From: Anaerolineales bacterium | Lineage (GTDB): Bacteria; Chloroflexota; Anaerolineae; Anaerolineales; Villigracilaceae | Assembly (NCBI GenBank): GCA_016789485.1 | Contig: JAEURE010000009.1 | Span: forward strand, 9,082 to 22,408 | Length of the DNA stretch: 13,327 nucleotides | Direction of reading: 5' to 3' | Shown here: positions 7,268-13,327 of the stretch, one piece after another | Position numbering within the stretch: position 1 is the first letter of the stretch | Layout: each line of letters begins with the position of its first letter | Program-made: the position numbers and the translations under genes | Notes under the pieces: generated by a model | The model's input: only the letters and a program-made list of their open reading frames with translations | Database searches by the model: none | Told to the model about the DNA's origin: nothing

Positions 7268-9850
7268 TTACTTTACAACAACGAAATCGATGGAAGTGAA
7301 AGCTGGGATGGCAACCGGGATCGGGACAATAGCCACTTCCAGTTTGGCAGAACCAGTTTCCAGTTTGGATGTGGAAGCCGCATCCAACGTCACTGTGTAC
7401 TGCCCCTCGCCAACAGCAACTCCTTCACCGACAGCGACTGTAGCTCCGCTGGTATCGTAGAGGATGTATTTCACCTGCTTGATATCTTCGTTCAGGTACG
7501 CTTCATCCTTGAAGTTGACGATGACATCGAAAACCGCTTCCTGTCCAGCCGTTACCTGGCCGGGACCATCAAGGGCAACGGTGGCGCGTTTCGGGTCGCT
7601 GAACTCAGACCAGCGGTCGGCAAAGTCCACGAACTCTGTATTGTTCTTGAGAACAAGCGACTTCTCGGTGGTGAAAACCTGATCCAGATAGTACGGACCA
7701 GTTCCGAGCCAGAAATGACCGTGATCCGCATACCACTTGGAGAGATTTTCATAGCGCTCTGCTACTTCACCCTCTGCAAGGAACTGACTCATGGTGGCTT
7801 CATAAGGCACAAAGCTTTCCGCTTGAGCCTGATCGAGGTACTTCTTCAGGATCTCAAGGCTTGGGCCGCCGACCCAGCTCATCTGCTCAATCTGTTCGAC
7901 ATCAGCTTTATCAGATGAGTAGGCAAGCTCGCCCGCAGCTTCGGCAAGGTTGGAAACAGCCAGAATATCCCAACTATTTTCACCAGAAAGACCGGTGGGA
8001 GAACCAGGCCAGAGCGGAAGGATGTTCAATTCAGCATCCGCATTGTAAGAATCTGAGTAGTATTCAATGGTCAGCGGGTTTGTGGAGGTAATGCGCCAAC
8101 CCTTGAAGGATGGGAGAAACGCATCCACTGCGGGGACGGCAGCTTCATCGTAGACCGGGCTCGCTTCTTTTGCCCGGTCAAGGAAAACGATGAACGACAT
8201 CACAAAATCCGCTGCGGAGATCGCGCTGCCATCATGCCATTTCACCGTATCGTACAAGTCTGAAGGGAAGATGACCGTGCTCTTTGTTTTGGCAGTGGTC
8301 CCTTCAGGGAATTTGTCGCCGGCGGTAATGAAGGTTTGAGTGGCAGCATCCCAATCCACCCAGGCGTCAGCGGGAACGTCAATCTGATCCACTGCTTCTA
8401 CATCCAGCCAATCCAGGTTGTGAACAATTGGCAAGCCGTCCTGGTATTGCAACGAAGCACTTTCAATGCGCTGGGGCCAGGCTAAACCAGTGTATGGATC
8501 ACCCATCAAGCCTTGACTGCCACTTACACCTGCAGCACCCATGCTGGTGGCGCGCATAATATTTGAATCCCAAACCCAGTTGCTGCCTGCAATGGTGTTC
8601 CACGGCTGGGTGAAGAGATCATTTGTACCGACGCGCATGGTACCGCCCTCTTCCCCAACAAAGCGGAGGTTGTAATTGCCCATGAAAGCTGCTTCATATC
8701 CAGCCGCAAGATCATATGTGACTGAAACATTGGAGTTATAGGGCGCATAGACCAGTTGGTCAACAACCCACACAAAGAGGGAATCTTCCAGAGATAATTC
8801 AAGCGCTCTGGCCATCATGGCATCACGCTCTTCCTTGGTAGCGAAGTTCCCCTGAGCAAGGTCATCACCAAGTTTCTGGAGTTCAGGATCCGCCACGTTG
8901 GAAAGGAAGGGCTGGGAGGCCTGAACGCTCGTCGGCAAATAATATTGCTGAATCTGGCCGCGCTCATCGCGTGTGAGGCCGGAAGGCAGATACCCGGCAG
9001 TGTATAAGTTCCACTGACCGTCCACAGGATCGGAACCAATCCAGATCGGGAAGGCTTCGGAAGAAGTCTTATATTGGCGGTCAACAGTAAAACCAACCGC
9101 CTCCAATTGATTGGAAACATAATCGCCCATTGGCTGGCGCGTACCATCGCCATCAGAGCGGATCAGGAAAATCAGGGTGATGGGAGCGCCGTTGTATTGC
9201 CACTTGCCATCGCTGCCCATTGTGGCCCCCATGGCTTCCATCTCAGCCGTAACCACTTCCTTCGCCTTTTCAAGGTTGTAGGCGTACTTGGTTTCAAGCG
9301 CGCGCGCAGTTTCGATCAGGTTGGTATACTCCACCAATTGGGTGGTGATCGGCAAAAGTTTCGGCAGAGAGCCGCCGCCATAGATTTCCTGGTTGATGTA
9401 GTTGCGGTCGATCATCCAGTTCACCGCCTCGCGGATCTTGCGATTCGAGAAGGGATTGAGGACATTCGTATCGGTCAATGTGGCAGGGTTCAAACTGATG
9501 CCATAATTTCCGCCAAAAGACTGGGTATAGTTCAAGCCCGCAGCCTTGATATCAGGCAGAGTGTTGGAAGACAGGTTAAAGGAATAAAAATCGATTGCTC
9601 CAGCCTGTAATTGAGAAACAGCTGAGTCAGATGAAATCACCGAGAATACGATTTCATCCAGCCAGCCACCTTTCCGCTCAGTGGAAGCCACGGGCTCTTC
9701 CGTCATGGCGGGTTCTTCAGTCATGACAGGGGCTTCTTCCGTCATGGCGGGTGCTTCCGTCGCTGCCGGAGCAGCAGGCGCACATGCCGCCAAAATCATC
9801 CCAAGCGCAACAAACAGGCTGAAGGCTACATAAATCTTGTTTTGTTTCAT
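7268..9850 (-). CDS. Substrate-binding lipoprotein of the ABC importer (SBP family 5, apparently circularly permuted)
   Basis: This is the surface-anchored solute receptor of the importer. The 860-residue precursor has a lipoprotein signal peptide with lipobox LAAC (cleavage before C23) and a low-complexity Ala/Pro/Met-Thr-Glu linker (24-58). Residues about 61-399 match what is normally the C-terminal half of SBP_bac_5 proteins: WLDEIVFSVISSDSAVSQLQAGAIDF, then PFSNRKIREAVNWMIDR. Residues about 400-756 match what is normally the N-terminal half: EGGTMRVGTND, VKWHDGSAISAADFVMSF, then GTGPYYLDQVF. The halves are therefore in swapped order. A beta-rich domain (about 757-860, ATVALDGPGQVTAGQEAVFDV onward) ends the protein, against a usual total of 500-600 residues. 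AGGAG precedes the ATG. It is the first gene of the importer operon. The ligand could be a peptide or an oligosaccharide; the sequence does not decide. Confidence 0.9.
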   Translation of the reverse strand: MKQNKIYVAFSLFVALGMILAACAPAAPAATEAPAMTEEAPVMTEEPAMTEEPVASTERKGGWLDEIVFSVISSDSAVSQLQAGAIDFYSFNLSSNTLPDIKAAGLNYTQSFGGNYGISLNPATLTDTNVLNPFSNRKIREAVNWMIDRNYINQEIYGGGSLPKLLPITTQLVEYTNLIETARALETKYAYNLEKAKEVVTAEMEAMGATMGSDGKWQYNGAPITLIFLIRSDGDGTRQPMGDYVSNQLEAVGFTVDRQYKTSSEAFPIWIGSDPVDGQWNLYTAGYLPSGLTRDERGQIQQYYLPTSVQASQPFLSNVADPELQKLGDDLAQGNFATKEERDAMMARALELSLEDSLFVWVVDQLVYAPYNSNVSVTYDLAAGYEAAFMGNYNLRFVGEEGGTMRVGTNDLFTQPWNTIAGSNWVWDSNIMRATSMGAAGVSGSQGLMGDPYTGLAWPQRIESASLQYQDGLPIVHNLDWLDVEAVDQIDVPADAWVDWDAATQTFITAGDKFPEGTTAKTKSTVIFPSDLYDTVKWHDGSAISAADFVMSFIVFLDRAKEASPVYDEAAVPAVDAFLPSFKGWRITSTNPLTIEYYSDSYNADAELNILPLWPGSPTGLSGENSWDILAVSNLAEAAGELAYSSDKADVEQIEQMSWVGGPSLEILKKYLDQAQAESFVPYEATMSQFLAEGEVAERYENLSKWYADHGHFWLGTGPYYLDQVFTTEKSLVLKNNTEFVDFADRWSEFSDPKRATVALDGPGQVTAGQEAVFDVIVNFKDEAYLNEDIKQVKYILYDTSGATVAVGEGVAVGEGQYTVTLDAASTSKLETGSAKLEVAIVPIPVAIPAFTSIDFVVVK
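9693..9759 (-). repeat. Imperfect short tandem repeat encoding an MTEE(A)P linker
   Basis: About three imperfect copies of an 18-20-base unit (plus-strand form GGCTCTTCCGTCATGGCG) encode MTEEAPV, MTEEPA and MTEEPV just after the lipobox of the binding protein. Such acidic, proline-rich spacers hold lipoprotein domains away from the membrane. Copy number could vary between strains by slippage without shifting the frame if whole multiples of three bases are involved. Confidence 0.7.
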
Positions 9851-9853
9851 TCT

Positions 9854-9926
9854 CTATATCTCCTTTTTAGATTTGAGCAATAAAATCAAGGCGCGTGTCT
9901 TAAATCTGCTAACCAATCACCTCCTT
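9854..9926 (-). promoter_or_regulatory. Second consensus Shine-Dalgarno and possible 20-codon upstream ORF
   Basis: On the minus strand, AAGGAGGTGAT (9926-9916) is an 11-base match to the complement of the usual 16S rRNA 3' tail, yet it lies 66-76 bases before the binding-protein start and no ATG follows it. A TTG at 9916 opens a 20-codon frame that stops at a TAG (9856-9854), three bases before and in frame with the true ATG. The spacing from the SD to the TTG is too short for a normal start, so this may be a leader peptide, a ribosome standby site or chance. Confidence 0.3.
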
Positions 9927-9950
9927 GTCATTCATCTCATAAGAAACAGC

Positions 9951-9987
9951 AGGCGGAAAGCCAGTTCATCAGTCTGGCATTCCGCCT
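9951..9987 (-). promoter_or_regulatory. Leader hairpin upstream of the binding-protein gene
   Basis: An inverted repeat of 8 bp, an A-A mismatch and 5 more bp (9951-9964 against 9974-9987) encloses a 9-base loop. In the minus-strand transcript it is followed by GCTGTTTCTT, a poor T tract, so it is at most a weak terminator or attenuator. It lies about 100 bases before the binding-protein ATG and 25 bases before the second Shine-Dalgarno sequence. Confidence 0.55.
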
Positions 9988-10050
9988 CGCCAACCAAACG
10001 CGGCCTGTCTTCTTTGGAGGAGAAAATACATTCCATTCGTTTGTGCCCTC

Positions 10051-10079
10051 ATCATATAGACCTTAAGGGAATTCGTCAT
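10051..10079 (-). promoter_or_regulatory. Candidate promoter of the importer operon
   Basis: On the minus strand, ATGACG (10079-10074; 4 of 6 to TTGACA, including TGAC) and TATGAT (10056-10051; 5 of 6 to TATAAT) are separated by exactly 17 bases. The spacer contains the palindrome CCTTAAGG. Transcription would begin near 10044, leaving a leader of about 190 bases that includes the hairpin at 9951-9987. This is the best sigma-70-like match I found by eye in the leader. Confidence 0.35.
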
Positions 10080-10162
10080 GCGCCTGCTTGCGTGTTTTTC
10101 ACACGGTCCCTGAATGGTTTATTCCAACCCTTTAATCATGGGCGTTATAATTCCATTCACAC

Positions 10163-10187
10163 AAAAAAACCCCTCTACAGGAGGGGG
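10163..10187 (-). terminator. Minus-strand terminator-like hairpin between the divergent genes
   Basis: The 6-bp stem CCCCTC/GAGGGG (10170-10175 against 10181-10186) has a 5-base loop and is followed on the minus strand by seven T (10169-10163). It faces the importer operon but lies upstream of it, so it would stop antisense transcription coming out of the sensor gene or from the divergent promoter region. The plus strand has no T tract. Confidence 0.6.
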
Positions 10188-10198
10188 TAAAAATGAGT

Positions 10199-10235
10199 GT
10201 ATAGTATGTAAACCTCGCTAAAAGTGCACTATACT
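10199..10235 (+). promoter_or_regulatory. Promoter and possible operator of the propeller sensor gene (leaderless)
   Basis: TATACT at 10230-10235 is a good -10 element (5 of 6). The -35 position holds only TGTAAA (10207-10212), so activation may be needed. The -10 ends 8 bases before the ATG at 10244, so transcription would begin at or within a few bases of the start codon. No Shine-Dalgarno is present, which fits a leaderless message. GTATAGT (10199-10205) and ACTATAC (10228-10234) form a 7-bp inverted repeat that brackets the core promoter, a plausible operator. Confidence 0.45.
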
Positions 10236-10243
10236 AACCGTCC

Positions 10244-13200
10244 ATGAAATACAGTTCTGGAAAATTCTTTTTCCTTCTCTTTACTTTAGTCTTGTCCGCC
10301 TGCGTTTCCAGCACGCCTGGTGTCGCGCCGGAAACTCAAAACTCTCCAGCCTTCACACAGGCCCCCCAACCCGGTTCCACCAACTTCAATCGCTCCATTC
10401 GCTTTGAACACATCAGCCTTGAACAAGGCTTGTCACAAAGTGTAATCAACGTGATCTTTCAGGACAGCACAGGGTTTCTTTGGGTCGGCACGGAAGATGG
10501 ATTGAACCGCTATGACGGCTACAGCTTCAAAGTCTACGAGCCGGAAGATGAAAATGAAAACAGCCTCAGCAACCGCTGGATCACATCCATTGTGGAAGAC
10601 AAAGATGGATTTATTTGGATCGGCACTCGTCAAGGCGGATTGAACCGCTTCGATCCCCGCTCGGGCCTGTTCACTGTATTCAAGCATGATCCAACCAACA
10701 AAAATTCAATCAGCAACAACCGAATCAATGCACTTTATGTCAGCGACAACAACACCCTCTGGGTCGGCACAGATTCGGACCTCGACCGATTCGACCGGGT
10801 TAGTCAAAACTTTGTTCACTACCTTGGTGATGAAGATGGTCTAAAAAACCCCATCACCACCCTCTTTCAGGACTCAAACAAGTTCCTGTGGATCGGCATC
10901 CGTGACAATGGTTTGTATCAACTTAACGAAAAAACAAATTCCATTAAGGCTTTTACAACAGGCGATAACGTCAATACCATAAGCGACAACAACATTACCT
11001 CGATCACCGAGGATGCGGAAAATAATTTATGGGTTGCAACTGAAAACGGCCTGAACCGTTTCAAGTCGAACACCCAAACATTCGCACGGTACAAGCACCG
11101 TCCGGACAACCCGGAAAGCATTTCCAGCAACGCGGTGAATCAGTTATATGTGGATCATAACAACGTCCTTTGGGTGGCAACCAACGAGGGTCTTGACATA
11201 TATAACTCACAACTCAACCAATTCATCCATTACCGCCACGAGCCGGAAAACCCCGGCAGTGTCAGCAACAACCTCATCTTATCCATCTTTGAAGACCGCG
11301 GCAACGTAATGTGGATCGGCACGAACGGTGGCGGCTTGAACAAGTACAACCGCAAACAGGATGAGTTCGCCTATTACCGCGGAGATATCTCCAACCCAAA
11401 AAGTTTAAGTGGAAATTTGATCTCTGCTGTTTTTGTCGCGCCCAACAGCACAGTGTGGATCGGCACGCTGGACAGCGGACTCAACCGCTTCAGCCCGGCT
11501 ACGGGGAATTTCGATCAATATCATCATGACCCATTAATCCCAAACAGCCTGAGCAGTGACCAAATCTACTCCATCCTGGTCGATCGGCATGGCTCCTTAT
11601 GGGTAGGGACGGCAAAAGGGCTTGATCTTTTCGATCCCAATACAGGCACATCGCGCCGCTTCGAGCCGCGGGAAGACGGCAACAGCCTTTCAGGACTGCC
11701 CGTTTATACAATTTATGAAGACCGCAAGGGAAACCTCTGGCTTGGCACCAGCGAAGGACTTGATCAATTTAACCCTGCCACTGAAACTTTTACCAACTTC
11801 CACCATGATCCTTACGATCCAAACAGCCTGAGTGACTCTCAAGTGGTGGCGATAAAAGAAGATTTACAAGGCGATCTTTGGGTCGGCACAATGGATGGAG
11901 GGTTGAACCGCCTTGAATATAGTACAGGCAACTTTATTCACTATCAAAACCGCCGTGGCGACCCCAAAAGCCTTGGCAACGACTCCATTCTTTCACTTTA
12001 TGAAAGCAAAAACGGCACCTTGTGGGTTGGCACCGCAGGCGGGGGGTTAAATCGCTATGATGTAAAAACCGATTCATTTACCTCTTTCACTGAAAAAGAC
12101 GGCCTCCCCAATAACGTAATCAACGGGATCCTTGAAGACAAGGAAAATAACTTATGGATCAGCACCAACTACGGGTTATCCCGTTTCAACCCCTTTACCA
12201 ACGAATTTCGCAATTACACCGTAAGTGACGGTTTACAAAGCAATGAATTCAACTCCAACGCGTACGCCATCACCACTCGCGGCGAGATGTATTTCGGCGG
12301 TATCAATGGCATAAACTTTTTTGACCCGCTCACCATCTCAACAGATACATACGTACCGCCCATAGTGCTAACCTCCCTCACCCAAAACGGCGAACCATTG
12401 GCCGCTGATACTCAGGTGGAAGCTCTGGAAGAATTTACCCTGCAATGGCCTAATAACTCATTCGAATTTGAGTTTGCAGCTCTTTCATACAGCCAGCCGA
12501 ACAAAAATCAATATGCGTATAAATTGGAAAATTTTGACAACAGCTGGAACAATCTCGGTTCAAAACACAACAGCCTTTACACCAACCTGCCCGGCGGAAC
12601 CTACACCCTAAAACTCCGTGGCTCCAATAGTGACGGCATTTGGAATGAAGTTGGGCGTTCGATTAAGATTACCGTAATCCCGCCGCTATGGGAAACCTGG
12701 TGGTTCCGCAGCCTGTCCGTACTAATTCTTGGCACAGCGGTTGCAGCCGGGTATCGCTGGCGAATCACATCCATTGAAAGCCGCAACCGCCAATTGGAAA
12801 ACCTTGTTCAACGGCGAACATCTGACCTCGAAAAACGCACCCGCGATATCGAAGCCTTATACGAAGCTGATGAACGGATCATCCGAAATGTTACGTTAAA
12901 TCAAGTCTTCCAAACACTCGTGGATGTATCTGTATCTGTGTTGAAAGCAGATCGAAGCGTGGTCTTTGTATGGAACGAAGAAAAGAAAAAGATACTGCCG
13001 CGCGTTAGCCAGGGATTTCAATCCGAAACCTTGTACGCACTCAATTTCGAAGACGGGGAAGGTATGATTGGTCATGCAATGTCCAGCGGCGAGCCTGTTA
13101 TTATTTCAGACTTGAAAATCAGCAAACTGCGCGGTGACCTTCAAACGGTTATCCGCAACGAAGGCATCCAATCTTATGCTCATTTCCCCATTGTTGTAGA

Positions 13201-13327
13201 TGGCAGGGTGGTCGCCATCTTCAACGTGGCGTATACACGGCCCAACGCGCTCCACGAAGACTCCATCCGCCTTTTCACTGCGCTGGCAAACCGTGCATCC
13301 CTCGCCATTGCCAATATGGAATTATTT
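10244..13327 (+). CDS. Membrane-anchored two-component-type sensor with 14-blade propeller, Y_Y_Y and GAF domains (3' end outside window)
   Basis: The frame runs 1028 codons from the ATG to the window edge without a stop. Residues 1-20 form a lipoprotein signal with lipobox LSAC (C20). From about 52 to 690 there are 14 repeats, spaced about 45-48 residues, of the two-component-regulator propeller signature (LWVGTEDGLNRYD at W80, IWIGTRQGGLNRFD at W125, and so on to LWISTNYGLSRFN and MYFGGINGINFFD). This equals two seven-bladed propellers. A Y_Y_Y domain follows (about 738-813: NNSFEFEFAALSYSQPNKNQ, then YKLENFD), then one membrane helix (about 819-838), a coiled coil (about 840-880) and a GAF domain (about 890 to the edge). 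This matches sensors that bind ligands outside and signal inside through a histidine kinase or other output, which is not visible here. It is divergent from the importer operon, which it may control (inference). Confidence 0.92.
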   Translation, partial: MKYSSGKFFFLLFTLVLSACVSSTPGVAPETQNSPAFTQAPQPGSTNFNRSIRFEHISLEQGLSQSVINVIFQDSTGFLWVGTEDGLNRYDGYSFKVYEPEDENENSLSNRWITSIVEDKDGFIWIGTRQGGLNRFDPRSGLFTVFKHDPTNKNSISNNRINALYVSDNNTLWVGTDSDLDRFDRVSQNFVHYLGDEDGLKNPITTLFQDSNKFLWIGIRDNGLYQLNEKTNSIKAFTTGDNVNTISDNNITSITEDAENNLWVATENGLNRFKSNTQTFARYKHRPDNPESISSNAVNQLYVDHNNVLWVATNEGLDIYNSQLNQFIHYRHEPENPGSVSNNLILSIFEDRGNVMWIGTNGGGLNKYNRKQDEFAYYRGDISNPKSLSGNLISAVFVAPNSTVWIGTLDSGLNRFSPATGNFDQYHHDPLIPNSLSSDQIYSILVDRHGSLWVGTAKGLDLFDPNTGTSRRFEPREDGNSLSGLPVYTIYEDRKGNLWLGTSEGLDQFNPATETFTNFHHDPYDPNSLSDSQVVAIKEDLQGDLWVGTMDGGLNRLEYSTGNFIHYQNRRGDPKSLGNDSILSLYESKNGTLWVGTAGGGLNRYDVKTDSFTSFTEKDGLPNNVINGILEDKENNLWISTNYGLSRFNPFTNEFRNYTVSDGLQSNEFNSNAYAITTRGEMYFGGINGINFFDPLTISTDTYVPPIVLTSLTQNGEPLAADTQVEALEEFTLQWPNNSFEFEFAALSYSQPNKNQYAYKLENFDNSWNNLGSKHNSLYTNLPGGTYTLKLRGSNSDGIWNEVGRSIKITVIPPLWETWWFRSLSVLILGTAVAAGYRWRITSIESRNRQLENLVQRRTSDLEKRTRDIEALYEADERIIRNVTLNQVFQTLVDVSVSVLKADRSVVFVWNEEKKKILPRVSQGFQSETLYALNFEDGEGMIGHAMSSGEPVIISDLKISKLRGDLQTVIRNEGIQSYAHFPIVVDGRVVAIFNVAYTRPNALHEDSIRLFTALANRASLAIANMELF

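Larger units (their letters stand above)
9851..10243. other. 393-bp divergent intergenic region
   Basis: This stretch holds the control signals for both divergent units: the sensor promoter with its inverted repeat, the minus-strand terminator-like hairpin, the candidate importer promoter, the leader hairpin, and the second Shine-Dalgarno sequence. ATTCCATTC occurs twice in direct orientation (10030-10038 and 10150-10158), with a related inverted GAATGG near 10112. I see no convincing protein-coding gene; the open frame on the plus strand across it has no family resemblance and crosses these signals. Confidence 0.7.

Noticed and set aside
9074..9610. 178-codon open frame on the plus strand
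   Set aside because: It is antisense to the binding-protein gene, whose coding evidence is much stronger.
7268..9850. Fusion of two complete substrate-binding proteins, or assembly chimera
   Set aside because: Each half-motif occurs only once, the frame is unbroken, and codon use is even throughout, so a permutation explains the order better than a fusion of two full receptors.
9837..10190. 117-codon plus-strand frame across the divergent intergenic region
   Set aside because: It starts inside the binding-protein gene in antisense, crosses the promoter and hairpins, and resembles no protein family.
10244..13327. Tandem DNA repeats or a CRISPR-like array in the sensor gene
   Set aside because: The periodic pattern of about 135-145 bases is the protein propeller repeat; copies diverge strongly at DNA level and the frame stays open.
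1..13327. Mobile elements, tRNA or rRNA genes, attachment sites
   Set aside because: No transposase or integrase motifs, no terminal inverted repeats around a gene, and no recognisable RNA gene were seen on either strand by eye.

Overview
The window looks like a chromosomal segment from an anaerolinean-type member of the Chloroflexota. This is an inference from gene content and style, with no rRNA or marker gene to confirm it. The clues are a TPR protein beside a Cox15-type heme A synthase, an Ala/Pro/Thr/Glu-rich lipoprotein linker on the substrate-binding protein, and a very large periplasmic-propeller sensor with a lipobox. I see no tRNA, rRNA, CRISPR, insertion sequence or phage gene. Base composition is even (about half GC) and gives no sign of recent transfer.

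Layout. On the plus strand, the C-terminal part of a TPR protein (to 667) ends at a textbook terminator (689-723). It is followed by a single-gene unit for heme A synthase (850-1878) with its own extended -10 promoter. A bidirectional terminator (1897-1920) separates this from a long minus-strand operon that is read from 9850 down to 1919. In transcription order the operon encodes a substrate-binding lipoprotein (9850-7268), permease B (7197-6076), permease C (6071-4734), ATPase D (4737-3775), a DinB-like four-helix protein (3744-3163), ATPase F (3111-2107) and a 63-residue membrane protein (2110-1919). Several junctions are ATGA overlaps or gaps of a few bases, so this is one transcription unit encoding a complete Opp/Dpp-type importer plus two accessory proteins. 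Divergent from it, on the plus strand, is a large sensor gene (10244 to the window end). It has a lipobox, 14 propeller blades, a Y_Y_Y domain, one membrane helix, a coiled coil and a GAF domain, and its output domain lies beyond the window.

How it may work together (inference). The layout resembles sensor-plus-transporter loci in which an extracytoplasmic propeller sensor controls the neighbouring uptake system. The sensor could respond to a ligand at the cell surface and regulate the divergent importer, whose substrate (peptide or oligosaccharide) cannot be told from the sequence.

Most notable points. The 860-residue binding protein appears to carry the two halves of the SBP_bac_5 fold in swapped order, as in a circular permutation, followed by an extra beta domain. 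Permease C carries a roughly 174-residue extracytoplasmic insert after its first membrane helix. The sensor gene appears to be transcribed as a leaderless mRNA from a promoter framed by a 7-bp inverted repeat. The long leader of the binding-protein gene contains a strong hairpin and a second, near-perfect Shine-Dalgarno sequence.
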